Source: Toxorhynchites rutilus septentrionalis (taxonomy: Eukaryota > Arthropoda > Insecta > Diptera > Culicidae). From it: 64,000 bases of DNA. A program made the translations under genes and the position numbers. The DNA is taken from NCBI RefSeq assembly GCF_029784135.1, contig NC_073745.1:51660285-51724284 (forward strand). Direction: 5' to 3'. The notes beneath the pieces were generated by a model. It did no database searches, had not been told where the DNA came from, and was given only the letters and a program-made list of their open reading frames with translations. Below, in pieces: positions 1-11,669 of the stretch. Each line of letters starts with the position of its first letter. The stretch's first letter is position 1.

Positions 1-1068
1 ATGGGAAACCATTTTGACGGCTGGAAAATTGGCGTTTCTGGTAGGAGGACCGAGCAGAGCGGGTTTGATTGGAGCAGCAGGGATTGGTTGGAAAATATTT
101 ACCTACCGTTCAAAGATAATGAAAAATAACTTTCATTCTTTAATAGACAAATGTGTGCGGCAAGCCAATGGAAGCTATTTCGGTACCAGCCAACAAAAAA
201 AGGAAATTCTCTTGAACAAATTCATACCAATTTATACACATCGTTCAACATTGAACAGACTTTACGCCGAATTGATTCACAGGCAGTGTATTTGATAAAA
301 CGGTCCCCCTATTTTGGATCGACTCTTCCTCAGCTGATACAATGTGGTGCACCCATTCTAGGATGATAGTCCAATTTCACAATATTCCGAATATCAGATA
401 AATCATTTTATCTTTCCCATATTTCGGTCAACCCTCTGGGAGTGACAAACGAAGACACATCCTCTCGAAGCGTCCACCGTTTAGTCGAGCTACAAACAAG
501 AGAAAATCCTGCGACCGAAAGAATGGGACACGGGATGTTGTTGGCAGTTCCCATTGTCTTGTGTTTGTCCTTCAGTCCTGGCATTTCTATTTCGAATGCT
601 CAAACTTATGGGGGGGCAGCGGGGGCCAAAGCGCTGAGAGGACTAGAACCAGCTTTCATTAGCTGCCTAGGCAAGAGGTTTTCCCACAGCGGATATCTCC
701 CAGGGCATAAATATATTGTCGATAAAAGTGTGAAAATGTTCATTTTATTGGGACAGCGTTGGGTTTATTTTTTTTTGTTTCGATTCGTTGTAGTTTACAG
801 CACATGTTATGTTCTTCGATGCCCCGCTTCATAGCCGGTTGGGTTGAAAGTTCCATTTGATGTTCGAGTAATTTGAAGGGACAGTGTCAGTGTTAGGTCT
901 GAATCAGATAAGAGAAGTGGAACTTGAGAGAAAAATGTGGCAACGATTTTTGGTAAGAAAATGTAAACAGTGAAAAAATTGACAGATGGTTTACGCTCTA
1001 AAAATTGAACAGAATGTTAAGATGTCTCTAAAACGGTGGGAGACATCATATATATGGTGGGAGGTTCG
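1..1068. other. No supported gene; AT-rich intergenic sequence
   Basis: Only short open frames occur here (93 and 130 codons at most), with no domain or motif I recognise and no conserved start context. I see no transposon termini. It ends where the first MITE begins at 1071. Confidence 0.5.
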
Positions 1069-1070
1069 TA

Positions 1071-1308
1071 CAGTAAGTTACATTTAATGCGACATTTTGC
1101 TAATTGGACAAACCTGTAATGCAACACGTTTAATTGGACATTTTTGTAAACATCGAGTTCGGGGCCCAAAATATGGCGCCACATTAAAGTTGCCACCAGA
1201 CGTAGACACTGTACCCCTCACATCGCCAATGTCCAATTACAGGTCAAAATCGTCTCCAATGCGACACTGAGTGGTGCCTCGGCATGTCGCATTAAATGTA
1301 AATTACTG
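1071..1308. mobile_element. 238-bp MITE (family A) with TA target duplication
   Basis: Terminal inverted repeats begin CAGTAAGTTACATTTAATGC on the left and match the complement of the right end; TA dinucleotides flank both ends (1069-1070 and 1309-1310). An inverted-orientation relative lies at 25719-25977. There is no coding capacity. TA duplication and CAGT termini suggest mobilisation by a Tc1/mariner or pogo-like transposase (inference). Confidence 0.8.
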
Positions 1309-1439
1309 TACATAACATTATTGATGTTAGCATCATCATGATAAACGCAATAAATTGAATGATTAAATAATTATACGAATGAATAATGTATGTACGCTCA
1401 GAAAACTACATCAAAATATGATTTCTGAATAAATCTCAT

Positions 1440-1721
1440 TTTTTCAGTTTCGAACACACTCCGTAAAAAGCCATTTTGTAGCGCCCTCTAGTCCAAAGCC
1501 AATAAAACAACAAAAAACGACTACAATCAATAATTACGGAAATAAAATCCAGTTTTCGCGGTTTCAGTATTCAGTAATATATTTTGATAAAAGACTAGCT
1601 CATTGGCTTCAATTTGATATGTCGATCATCTAAATTAGTTCAGTGCTTCGAACAACAGCCATTTTTGGGAAAAAGTGGAAAAAAATGATTTTTCGGGCCA
1701 CCCTAAGATGGAAATGGCATC
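1440..1721 (+). repeat. Left half of a foldback-family copy, interrupted by BEL/Pao
   Basis: This segment matches the right arm of the foldback element at 52995-55790 (the stretch running through a GAAATGG motif near 1712). The matching sequence resumes at 6335-6440 on the other side of the BEL/Pao insertion. It ends with the 5-bp target duplication GCATC (1717-1721). Confidence 0.7.
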
Positions 1722-2136
1722 TGTTGGAGCAACCCTAGGATAAATAATACTTTCCGCAACAAACTTTCATATATCAAAAACCCTACAACAGTTGTGAACC
1801 CACTTATGGTCATTTCAATATCAGCAGCTTAAATCTGTTATCATTAAGCTCCCGATAGGAGAAAAATTTATCTCGATAGAGAGACAGAAACGTATTGAGG
1901 TGAATCTCTTTTTGAACTTAATTCCCATATCTATCAATACGGAAACAAGTAGCTAGTTGGCCAAAGTGGACCGCTTGAAACGTATCTGTATTCGTAGTCA
2001 AATAAAAGTTTTCGTAAATATATATCATTTTGAATCGTGTGATTAAAAAGTGTAGTGGTTAAAATCAGTTCTCGTAGTTCCTGTCCGACTTTTCAAGTGC
2101 GCAAACCGTTCAAAAAAAAAACCCACTGCGGAAACA
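1722..2136 (+). repeat. 5' LTR of BEL/Pao element
   Basis: Starts TGTTGGAGCAACCC immediately after the GCATC duplication and ends GGAAACA. Positions 1908-2136 are matched by the 3' LTR remnant at 6102-6329 with about four differences. It presumably carries the element's promoter and polyadenylation signals (family knowledge); a clear TATA box was not pinned down. Confidence 0.88.
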
Positions 2137-2140
2137 TTTT

Positions 2141-2159
2141 TGGTCCTTCGAACCGGATT
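2141..2159 (+). promoter_or_regulatory. Primer-binding site, tRNA-Tyr type
   Basis: Four bases after the LTR end, TGGTCCTTCGAACCGGATT is complementary to the 3' end (with CCA) of an insect tRNA-Tyr as I recall it. This is where minus-strand synthesis would be primed. Confidence 0.75.
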
Positions 2160-2711
2160 AAGTGATCGTAAAGTGCTTTGTGATACTGTGAAAAACTCGG
2201 ACATCAATCGGACATCAGTGGTCAGTGCAATAATTGACTCTGGACTGGACTCGCTGGCCCATACGCAAAGTGAAATTCTAACGCTCGTTGCTGCAAGTGA
2301 ACAGAAGACTGAAGTAGAATAATTACAGTGCGCGAAAAATCGAATGTTGTTCGACTTCGATCTCCGATTAGTGTCGTTGGCGTGTTATCGGCCGCTTTCA
2401 GAGGAGAGCCAACTCATCCGCAGTTAGAGTGTTCTTCATCAGGCGAGAGTGGCACGACGGCTTGGCTTGGGTCATTGGTCGATCAAAAGCAGCAAATTTC
2501 TACACTGTGGCTGGCATTGTGAGTACCCGTGTGTTCAAACACTATTCTTATCGAGAACACTACTAGCTTCGATTGGCTTGTATGCTTTCATCCTGATTGA
2601 GTTGTTGGTTGGTAGCTGGTGCTCTGGTTCGCTTATTGCTTAGTGGTAATTTCTGGTGAACGTAGGTGAGGAGTTGAGTAGATTTCGTGAACGGTTTCAG
2701 ATTTGTGAAAA

Positions 2712-5066
2712 ATGGCACCGAATTTGAGAGAACTTACTCGTCAAGAACGTTTTTATCTCGACACCATGGCAAATTTAAAAGATTTTTTGGAAAACTTCGA
2801 AGCTGACCGCGACAGTGAACAACTTGAGGGATGGAAGCAACAAGCTGAGACATTATATACTGAATTTCAGGCAAATCGGTTAAAAATTGAAATGTGTATA
2901 GATGTAGCCGATAGGTCCGAAAAAGATGTGAAGGATGCAGAAACAACAAGTGTCGTAGAAGAAACAAATCGTCTTGCTCGACGTGCATTTGAAAAAGATT
3001 ATGTGCGAGTGGTTAGCTTTCTGAAGAGAGAAATAAAAAGGTTACAAATAAATTTCCCTACCACTTCTATTGGTAGTACAACTTCAACAGACCACTCTTT
3101 TTCGCGCATTAAGCTTCCCGAAGTTAAACTACCAACCTTTGACGGATGTGTTTCAGAATGGATAACCTTCCGGGACACTTTTAAATCACTCATAGACTCG
3201 AATCCCCGATTGTCGCCAATAGACAAACTGTCGTATCTCGTTGCATCTCTTTCTAAAGATGCCAGGAAAGTTATCGAATCCGTCGAACACACAGCCGCAA
3301 ATTATACTGTTGCTTGGGCACTGCTGGAAAAGCGATTCGACAATAAAAAGTTGATTGTAAAAACCTATATTGATAGTCTTTTTTCGATTGAACCAATAAA
3401 AAAGGAATGTTACGAATCACTAATGCATTTAGTTGACGATTTCGAGCGGAATCTGTGCATGATCGAGAAGTTAGGCATTCCAACGGACGGTTGGAGTGTG
3501 TTGCTGGCACATATGATTTGTAGTCGCCTAGATGCGTCGACATTGAAGCAATGGGAAAATCAACACAAATCCACGGAAGTTCCCAAATACAATGATATTA
3601 TAACATTCCTTCGCACACAGCTTACAGTGTTACAATCTTTGACATTGTCGAAGTCACGTTCGATCGATCCAGTCAGATTCGATTCAAATAGATCACAGAA
3701 ATCTAAGATAAATACAGTCCACACAACTACCAATACCACATCATCACCTGGTTCATGCCCTTTTTGTTTGAAATCACCGCATTCGCCATTCAAGTGCGAA
3801 TCATTCCAGAAATTGTCGGTAGCCCAACGCTTCGAACAGGTGAAAAAGAACAATCTGTGCATCAACTGTTTTTCCTCCTCCCACCTACTCAGACATTGTT
3901 CTTCCGGTGCTTGCAGAGTATGCAACCAAAAGCATCACACTATGCTCCACCAACCATCGCAAGATCGCTTGTCCACTCAATCGAAACCACACACCTCTGC
4001 TGTTTTGACCACTTCGCCATCGCATCAAATTGATCAGTCCAGCTTATCAAACCAACCGTCACAACCACGGTTATCATCGTCCACAGAATCTCAATTGCCT
4101 TCAACCTCGGCCCAAACTAGCCTCGTGTCCACCACTCTCGTTGGTAGCAGTCAAAGGATGCCTGCTACAGTTCTGCTGCAAACCGCAATCATCAAGGTTT
4201 TCGGTTCTGGTGGAGACGACCTGTGGGCCAGGGCACTGTTGGATCTTGCGTCGCAGTTGTGCTTAATTACTGAAAACATGGTCCAGAAATTAAAGCTTCG
4301 TCGCTATCCAAATCGCCAAGAAATTGGTGGAGTTGGAAACACTCTCGTCGTGTCGTATCATGCTCTTGACGTTCGGATAGGATCTCATTGTACGAAATTT
4401 ACGGTTGAGGAATCTTGTCAAATATTGAAGAAAATCACTCGTGAGCTTCCAGTGAACCCTGTTGATTCGTCCACTTGGAATATTCCATCCGAAGTCATAC
4501 TGGCTGATCCAAAGTTCTATGCGCCAGGGCCAATAGATTTGCTTCTGGGAATGGAACTATATTTCGATATTCTTCTTGAAGGATTAATAAAACTGGGCCC
4601 TGAGAAGCCAGTTCTTCAAAATACTGTTTTCGGATGGGTAGCATCCGGAAAAATAGGAGCTCACCACCCTCGTACCCAACACAAGTTAGCTCACGTGTGC
4701 AGCGCAGAATCAGTCGATGATCCAATCTCTCGCTTCTGGGAAATAGAAACTTGTTGGTCCAATAGTATACGATCCCCAGATGAAACTTTCTCCGAGGAGC
4801 ATTTTGTTGCTAACACCTTTCGTGACGAATCTGGAAGATTTGTCGTTACCTTACCGAAACGCCCAGATATATTGTCTCAACTCGGGAGTTCCAAGGAAAT
4901 AGCCACTCGAAGGTTCCTTGCCCTTGAACGCAGACTTGATGCGAACCTCGCACTCAAAGAAGCGACACTTCATTTGTTGCTGAGTATTTGCAACTCAATC
5001 ACATGCGTGAGATCGACGACACGGATAACAGATTTCCGTCTTACTACTTACCTCATCATGGAGTAG
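2712..5066 (+). pseudogene. BEL/Pao gag-protease (frameshifted from RT)
   Basis: The 784-codon frame starts at an ATG in the usual place after the leader. It holds a gag-type N-terminal region (DUF1759-like), then zinc knuckles: CX2CX4HX4C at about residues 383-396 and a CX2CX4HX4H motif near 402-414. A retropepsin-like domain (DUF1758-like) follows. The protease active site, normally D-S/T-G in an ALLDSG context, reads D511-L512-A513, so catalysis should be lost. Near 4965-4990 the frame departs from the expected polyprotein and the RT continues in a different frame, which marks a small indel. The last ~25 residues of this frame are out-of-frame read-through. Confidence 0.88.
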
Positions 5067-6109
5067 AGAAGGTGGATAGTACAACCACTAAATTACGGGT
5101 GGTCTTTGACGCCTCTTGTCGAACGGACAGCGGATTTTCGCTGAATCAGGCGTTAATAGTGGGACCGGTTCTACAGGATGACATTCTAGACATTTCGCTT
5201 CGCTTCAGAATTCATCAGTTTGCTATTATTACGGATGCTGAAAAGATGTATCGGCAGATCCGCCTCCACCCTGACGATTTTCCACTGCATCGGATTCGCT
5301 GGCGGTCCTCTTCCTCGGAACCGCTGAAAACGTTTGAACTAACCACAGTCACCTACGGTACTGCTCCGGCGCCATACTTGGCTACAAGATGTCTCCTTGA
5401 GTTGTCGAAACAGGGAGCTAATGAATTTCCTCTAGCCGCGAAAGTCCTGTCGAAGGATTTTTACATGGATGACATGCTTACCGGTGTCGATGATGAAGAA
5501 GAGGGAAAATACTTGTGCAGGCAACTGCGAAGCCTGTTACAATCTGCAGGTTTTAATCTACGCAAATGGGCGTCGAACTCGACAGCTATATTATCAACCA
5601 TACCTCCCGACCAACGCGACGATCGAGCAGTAATAGCACTGGACTCACCAGCAACCATAAAAACCCTTGGACTAATATGGGAGCCATCGACCGATTTACT
5701 CCACTACTCTGTTCCTAATTGGTCCCAAACAGAAAACATCACAAGACGAACCGTATTGTCGGATACAGCAAAGCTTTTCGACCCTCTCGGCCTGATTGGG
5801 CCGCTGATAGTCCTTGCCAAGATATTTGTTCAATCTCTCTGGCGAACTTCTACATCCTGGGACAATCCACTAGACGAGTATCAACAGCAGCATCGGTTGG
5901 AGTTCCGCAGTAGTTTGCAAGGATTAGTATTTATTACCATCCCAAGGTGGGCAACCCCTTCCTTCAATCGCGTAGTGCTTGAAATGCACGGGTTCTGCGA
6001 CGCCTCTGAGAAGGCTTACGGGGCCTGTTTGTATTTGAGAGTTGTTTCAAATGACGGCAGAATAGCCGTGCGTTTACTAACCGCCAAATCTAAGGTGGCC
6101 CCTTTTTGA
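4988..6109 (+). pseudogene. BEL/Pao reverse transcriptase with truncated RNase H
   Basis: This frame continues the polyprotein after the frameshift. It contains the RT start motif RVVFDAS, a TYGTAPAPYLA block, and the catalytic YMDD at residues 159-162 of this frame. RNase H begins at HGFCDASEKAYGA near 5990. It is cut off after a SKVAP motif, where the sequence jumps straight into the middle of the 3' LTR. Integrase is absent. The shared CCTTTT-type bases at the junction (about 6100-6107) suggest a microhomology deletion. Confidence 0.9.
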
Positions 6110-6329
6110 ACTTTATTCCCATATCTATCAATACGGAAACAAGTAGCTAGTTGGCCAAAGTGGACCGCTTGAAACGTATCTGTATTCGTAGTCAAATAAA
6201 AGTTTTCGTAAATATATATCATTTTGAATCGTGTGATTAAAAAGTGTAGTGGTTAAAATCAGTTCTCGTAGTTCCTGTCCGACTTTTGAAGTGCGCAAAC
6301 CGTTCAAAAAAAAACCCACTGTGGAAACA
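6102..6329 (+). repeat. Truncated 3' LTR of BEL/Pao element
   Basis: Matches 1908-2136 of the 5' LTR and ends at the same ACA followed by GCATC. The first ~186 bp of the LTR (most of U3) are missing because the internal deletion extends into it. Confidence 0.88.
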
Positions 6330-6334
6330 GCATC

Positions 6335-6440
6335 CTAATAAAAAAAAAATACGGGTCTAATGTTATGCGATAAAGAACAAAATTACCACTTTTGACGAAA
6401 ATTTGAGAACAACTATGTCGGTTTGGCATGGAATAGATGT
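6335..6440 (+). repeat. Right half of the foldback-family copy split by BEL/Pao
   Basis: Continues the sequence interrupted at 1721. It matches 55690-55785, including the GTTTGGCATGGAAT stretch that forms the outer end of the larger foldback element. Confidence 0.65.
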
Positions 6441-6639
6441 AATAATATAATAATAATATGATATAAGTATCATAAACTTCTTTGAATAGTGTATGTGATA
6501 TAATTCACTTTATATATTTATATATACAGTCAACTCTCCCTAACTCGATATCCAAAGGGACCATCGAGTTAGGGAGGTATCGAGATACAGAACATTTTTT
6601 CCTAATTTTTTTATGTCTTAAATTGTCATGTATTAGGGT

Positions 6640-7290
6640 AAGTGTCCCAATTATGGTATTAATTTGAATTTTTGATTCATTCCCTTAAAGTGAAAAAACA
6701 CCTTTCTCAAATAAAACAAATTTTTTTCCAGAATCTTTCAGGAGGTGATAGACGGTTATATTTCACGAAAAAAATCCTTCTACGCATATGTTAGAATTTC
6801 AACGATGACAGACTTATAGAATTTTTTCTTTGTTTCGGATTCTGTTGGCTCAAACTAACTCTACATTGAAAAGTATGCTACGTAATCCGATTTTGTTGCT
6901 TTCATTCGAAAGATGAGAAAATTTAGTACAGGATATAGTAGTGGAACATCTAAATTAGTTGATTAAAATAACATTTTTGAAGTGGAAAATTTAAAAGTTT
7001 TTTTTTAATTTGTAATTATTAATTTTATCCTAAAAATTCATACTAAACTTGATTGTTTCTATCAATTAAATTAAAGCTCTCTAACCTCTCTATAATTTGT
7101 TCTTTGACGCCCAACTTCTATCTCTCTTAATTTCGCTGCAATATCGATATAAACAATTCCTGATGAAGATTCAATCAAAATCTTCAAAAATCGCGATTTT
7201 TAATCCACTGTAATTATAAAAGCCACTTAAATTTCACCTTAATGCTGAAAGGTTAATTTTTTTTCTTGAAATTATTCATATTTGAATTAT
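6640..7290. repeat. Dispersed repeat within the Tigger element
   Basis: Positions 6800-7210 match 12590-13018, and 7226-7400 match 15833-15990. The portion around 6670-6760 matches 9555-9660, including a TCAGGAGGTGATAGACG string. No coding capacity. It probably inserted into the Tigger element and replaced or displaced its catalytic region (inference). Confidence 0.65.
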
Positions 7291-7749
7291 AAAAAAAAAA
7301 CTTTTTTTTTCAAACTGTATACAATCGAGTCCTAAATTTTACATAATCGAATCATATATAATCGAGTTTGTATATAATCGAGTCCGACTTGCACGAGGCA
7401 CTAGGTTAACAAAGAAAATATTGATTAAGTATGTTACTCAAACTGAATTGTAACGATCACGCAGGAACTGTTCAATCACAAAGAAATGTTCGAATAGTTT
7501 CACAGGAACATTTTCAGTTGATTTCAATATTCCGGACATATTCTTCAGGTTTGATTAAACGTTCGAATTAACATCTCAATAGAACTACTATCTTCAGCGT
7601 TTTTCTCAGGTTTTTCAACACTTTCCAGTATATCGGTATCTGGCATCAGATCACAGCAAATCACGTTTTGGTCCTTTTTGCACTAATTATTAAAAGACAT
7701 TGAGCAATCGAACGGTATTGTACCGTCGACATCAGCAAGCTCACGACGC

Positions 7750-8179
7750 ATTAATTGTGCCAGCGGAATATCACTCCCGTCCATGTTGGTTGTGCTTTGA
7801 AGTTAGGAATTCCCAGTTTCTGGACAAATTCTCAAGCCATATCCCGAAGAATAGAAGAGGGGTACATTATTCTGTCTAGCTTGACAAGACAAAAATTCAT
7901 TGACCGCTCCAGCTTCTCGATTCTTACCAACCTTATATGCTTTTGGTCTAGATACAATTTTCCATTCCGATTCCATTTTTACTTTAGTTTGAGTAGTGTT
8001 GATACCGCACTTTGTGCAATACTGAAATTATTTGCAGCTTCAGACCCCTTCCGTCCATATTTTTCGACCTGCTCGATGATGCTCAAACCTTGCGCAATGG
8101 TTAGCGTTTTGGTTGTTCGCTTGAAAGGTTTCTCGTGGTTTTCCATACTTGAAAAGGAATTGTTTGATGACACGAGCAC
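7750..8179 (-). pseudogene. Tigger transposase N-terminal DNA-binding region
   Basis: Read from 8179 leftwards, it contains a pogo/psq/CENP-B-type helix-turn-helix (SIIEQVEKYGRKGSEAA, then a VSTLLKLK end), followed after stops by a second HTH-like segment with an ELVQKLGIPNFKA motif, as in CENP-B/Tc5 domains. The DDE catalytic domain that should follow is not found. Stops and frame changes make it non-functional. Confidence 0.7.
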
Positions 8180-8761
8180 TCCGTCTTCACTTTCAAGGGC
8201 AATTGAAATCTGAGGTAATAACGCACAAAAACATGTACGCGAAAATCAATCGAGTTAGGGAGGTGAAAATCCATGGAAAAATGAATCAAAACACATCGAG
8301 TAAGAGAGGCATCGAGTTAGGGAGGTATCGAGTTATGGAGAGAAGAATGCTTGTAAAATCGAAGGTGCCATGAAATCCATCGAGTTAGGGAAAATATCGA
8401 GATACAGAACATCGAGTTAGGGAGAGTTGACTGTATTTTTAAATGAAAACATTTGTCACACAAACTGCAAAACTAAAACATCTTATATTGTGCTTTTATT
8501 TTTCAGTTTAACCTTTAAAAATCCAGCAATAAAAATGACATTGAATCAACAGAGTAAAGCTGACATACAACTATGAAGGATGATTGCTTTTTGATTGGCG
8601 CGTGCTCCACTCAAACTAGCAAACCGTCAATTAGAAAACGCTCCAACTAAAAAGTTCCAATGAGCAAATGTGTACTGTATGTATATTTATATTATTTCAA
8701 ATATGTTTTCGGATATCACATATTTGAAAAAATATTATATTATATCAAATTTTATCATATA

Positions 8762-9298
8762 CAGTAAAACCTGTTTTTGTACGAAGTTTTTTTGTGCGGT
8801 TTTTCGTTCTTGTGTGTTTTTTTTTATGCGGTATATGAAAAGAAGTATATTTGACGAAATTATCGTCCATTTAGTTTTTTTCGATGATTTATATGCATTT
8901 CAGTGCGAAAAAAGCTTTATTACTTGTCTATTATCCATTTCTGAATCATTCCCCTTCTCCCATCAAAGTTTTTCTAATTTCTTGCATGACATGATTTCTA
9001 GCAGCAACACGTTTCGACATGCAACTAAAAGCATAAAACAGCCACGCGCGACCGAAAAGGCAAACTTTCCCATCGCAAAGCAGGGAAACAAAAGGAAATT
9101 GAACGGTGATCGGCGTGGATTTGAGTTATTTTCTTGGGAGAAACTTTTTTTATGCGATCCCTATCTACCGCACAAAAAAAAAGTTTTTTTCAAAATGTGT
9201 ACCGAACACATTTTTTTAAAGCTCTGGTTATGCACAATTTTTTTTGTGCGATTTTTTTTGTGCGGTCCCCATCCCTCACACAAAAAAAGGTTTGCCTG
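8762..9298. mobile_element. 537-bp MITE (family B), TA duplication
   Basis: The left end is CAGTAAAACCTGTTTTTG and the right end is its imperfect complement, with flanking TA at 8760-8761 and 9299-9300. The GTGCGG motif repeats near both ends. A related, inverted and left-truncated copy lies at 57672-58197. Frames inside are low-complexity and not credible genes. Confidence 0.78.
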
Positions 9299-9554
9299 TA
9301 ATATTTTTCTATCATTACATATCCTACAATCGAAGACACTTTTTGTCGTTTTAGTTAAGTGTTCTAAGTTACTACTAGACATGTTTGCGGATTCATAGAA
9401 ATATAAGATTCCATTTGATATGTCGATTCTTAAAAGAAGCATAAAATTAAAATTTAGATGTATTTAATCGAATCCTTTATATAATCGAGTCAAAAAAATT
9501 TTTTTTATTTGTTTTTTTTTGCATGCATTTTTCGATTTTTGAAAATAAAAGAGG

Positions 9555-9670
9555 AAGGATTTTAGATTCACCCCCTTAAAGTAAAAAAAAACACCTTTCT
9601 CACATGAAAAAAATAAATTTATCCAGATTACCTCAGGAGGTGATAGACGATCCTATTTTGAAGCGCCCCC
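9555..9670. repeat. Short fragment of the 6640-7290 repeat
   Basis: Shares the CCCTTAAAGT...ACACCTTTCTC and TCAGGAGGTGATAGACG blocks with 6680-6760. The rest of 9300-10100 has no recognisable gene or element. Confidence 0.55.
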
Positions 9671-10101
9671 TGAATAAGGTTGCAAATTCTCATAATCATT
9701 TTACTGACAGTGCAAGATATCGACACAACATCGTATTCAATAATTCATCCGCCTCAGTTCATGACAAATGAACCGAACAAAATATCATGCAGCCGACATT
9801 CCCTCGCGTTCAAACATTTCATTTTTGCATTATTTCTCACACTCATTCTTAAACTGATTCACTGACAATGAACACCCGAAATATTCGCATTCGTCTTAGA
9901 TTAGCTGTAAGTGATGGAAACAAAAATTCATTCAGAGAAATATTATGCTAATGATACTGCGTCAGATGTGTATACGCGCGTTCGTATAGATGTGAGAATA
10001 AAACTCGTTTATTATTTTTATTTTTATGTAGATTTAAAACAACAAAATTGGACGACAAGTATCATTTGATTTATGGACATCTGCCTAAATCAATCCTTTG
10101 T

Positions 10102-11640
10102 TTAAATTTCTTTCCAATTATAAGCTGAGGAAATAGCTTGTGGGAACAACGCTTTGTTCAACTTGACCAACAAGATATTTGTCAAGGTGTCCTCTGCAAG
10201 TTGTGTTCGACGGTTGGAGAGTACTATACCAAGTACGCTGAAGGCTCTCTCTACGGAGACTTGGTTTGATGGAGTAGACAGCACAACCATGGCCACTGCA
10301 TATAATTCTGGATGCGTTGTCTTACGGCTCACCCAGTGATCCCAAACGTTATAGCTGTGACTTTGACGTGGTTCTAAATCCAGCGACTGAAGCTGTTGTA
10401 AAAATTTTGTTTGAGGTCTATTTTCCGTGTCCACAGCTCCACCGAACATCTCGGTAAGATATTCATCAAAATCATCAATACCTTCGGATACTGATAAAGA
10501 TTCGTTTGACATGATGGAGGATGATGATGTCGATTGTAGTTGGTGAATCCGCTGCCATGTTTCATTAATGTATCTCTGTAACGATATGAAATTGATGAAG
10601 CATATATGGAAAGTAAGTGTGTAGGATTCGGGAGTTTATAAGAAATAGTTCAAAATAAAGTTTTTACCTGTATCTCCACTTTCTCTTCAGGTGGAAAAAA
10701 TGTAGACCCATGATAATTCATGCGTGGATCAAGATATAGTGACATTTTAAAAGCTCTAGACTTACGTAGAGCTGCCAACCTAGTCTTCAGCGAATTTAAT
10801 AAATCAGGTACAAATAAATTTTCTTTAATTTTTCTAACTTCATTCATAGCCATGAACCAAGCAATGTAAAAGTCTGGCAATGAGACATGTTGCTCTTGCA
10901 TTTTTTTCGTACATATGTACAATGGTTTAAATGCATCGTAGTAGTTGTCAATGAAAATGTAATGTTCCGTAATATCTGTTAAAATCAATGATATATATTA
11001 CAAAAAAAAAATCGAAAATGTATATCAATTCCAAGAGTCCGAATGACGACATTTTCTCGAAGAGCGTATTGAACATTCACACCTAGAATGTGACGATTAT
11101 GGCAGGAAGCAGAATCTACCTTCAAACAGATAAGTTTGTCCTTCATCTCATCTATTAAGATCTGCTTCATCCGCTGGGACATAATACGCAAAGGATTTTT
11201 AATAGTTTCGCGATTCAACGTACACCCAACTGTTTGACAAATAGGATCCAATAGCAGCCGAAATCCCTCTCATTCAAAGCATGAAAGCGGCATCCCATGT
11301 TCTGTGACCAGTTTCACAACAGCTTCGATCAAAACCTGTAGATCTATGGCAATTGGGCGCTTTGCGACGATTCGTGGCTTCTTAGCAAGCGGCTCATAAT
11401 CCTTAAGAAGGCCTTCAAAGTTAGCGATTTCACTATGCTTTAAGCGGAAATGTCTGATGAAATTTCCCGAATCTAATTTATCCTGTGTATAGACGCAATC
11501 GCTTTGATCGATGTTGCATTTAAATTTTCCACCATTCTCAAGGATGAAAGATAATGCGATGTCCGTATACGTACGCTTCTTATTTTTCGCGGTGCTTGAA
11601 GCCATTCTGATATCAATGAAATTTTCACCAAGATACAATG
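10102..11640 (-). pseudogene. hAT-family (ZBED-like) transposase remnant
   Basis: Read leftwards. 11638-11272 encodes a BED-type zinc finger (FKCNIDQSDC, then HFRLKH). 11251-10985 carries a motif with the likely first catalytic Asp (CLKVDSAS) and ends in VVIRTLG. 10988-10668 resumes with a stretch like IFIDNYYDAFKPLY. After an intron (10667-10576 on the minus strand, GTAAAA...TTACAG) the frame continues as RYINETWQRIHQ and reaches the dimerisation end, with SVERAFSVLG and LSNRR. A stop near 11270 and a missing central segment between the VVIRTLG and FKPLY blocks show decay. No TIRs or 8-bp duplication were identified. Domestication is unlikely given the breaks. Confidence 0.82.
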
Positions 11641-11669
11641 ATAAATGATATAACTGACTTCCAACATTC

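Larger units (their letters stand above)
1722..6329 (+). mobile_element. BEL/Pao LTR retrotransposon, internally deleted
   Basis: The element is flanked by the 5-bp target duplication GCATC (1717-1721 and 6330-6334), starts with TGTTGG and ends with ACA, as BEL LTRs do. The order is a 415-bp 5' LTR, a tRNA-Tyr-type primer-binding site, a gag-protease frame, a reverse transcriptase frame, and only the last 228 bp of the 3' LTR. The second part of RNase H, the integrase and the first ~186 bp of the 3' LTR are deleted. LTR remnants differ at only about four sites, so insertion was recent. With no integrase and no complete 3' LTR the copy should be immobile. Confidence 0.93.
6527..8433 (-). mobile_element. 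Tigger/pogo-like DNA transposon, degraded
   Basis: TIRs start CAGTCAACTCTCCCTAACTC on both sides, with TA at 6525-6526 and 8434-8435. CAGT termini plus TA fit the pogo/Tigger branch of Tc1/mariner. Subterminal copies of the CGAGTTAGGGAGGT motif occur repeatedly near 8250-8420. The transposase reads on the minus strand, but only its DNA-binding part is recognisable. An unrelated repeat occupies much of 6640-7290. Confidence 0.87.

Noticed and set aside
2328..2643. Small frames in the BEL/Pao leader
   Set aside because: They lie in the untranslated leader between primer-binding site and gag and lack any similarity.
8670..9398. 242-codon frame as a possible protein
   Set aside because: It overlaps a TA-flanked MITE, is Phe/Leu-rich from T-tracts, and has no domain.
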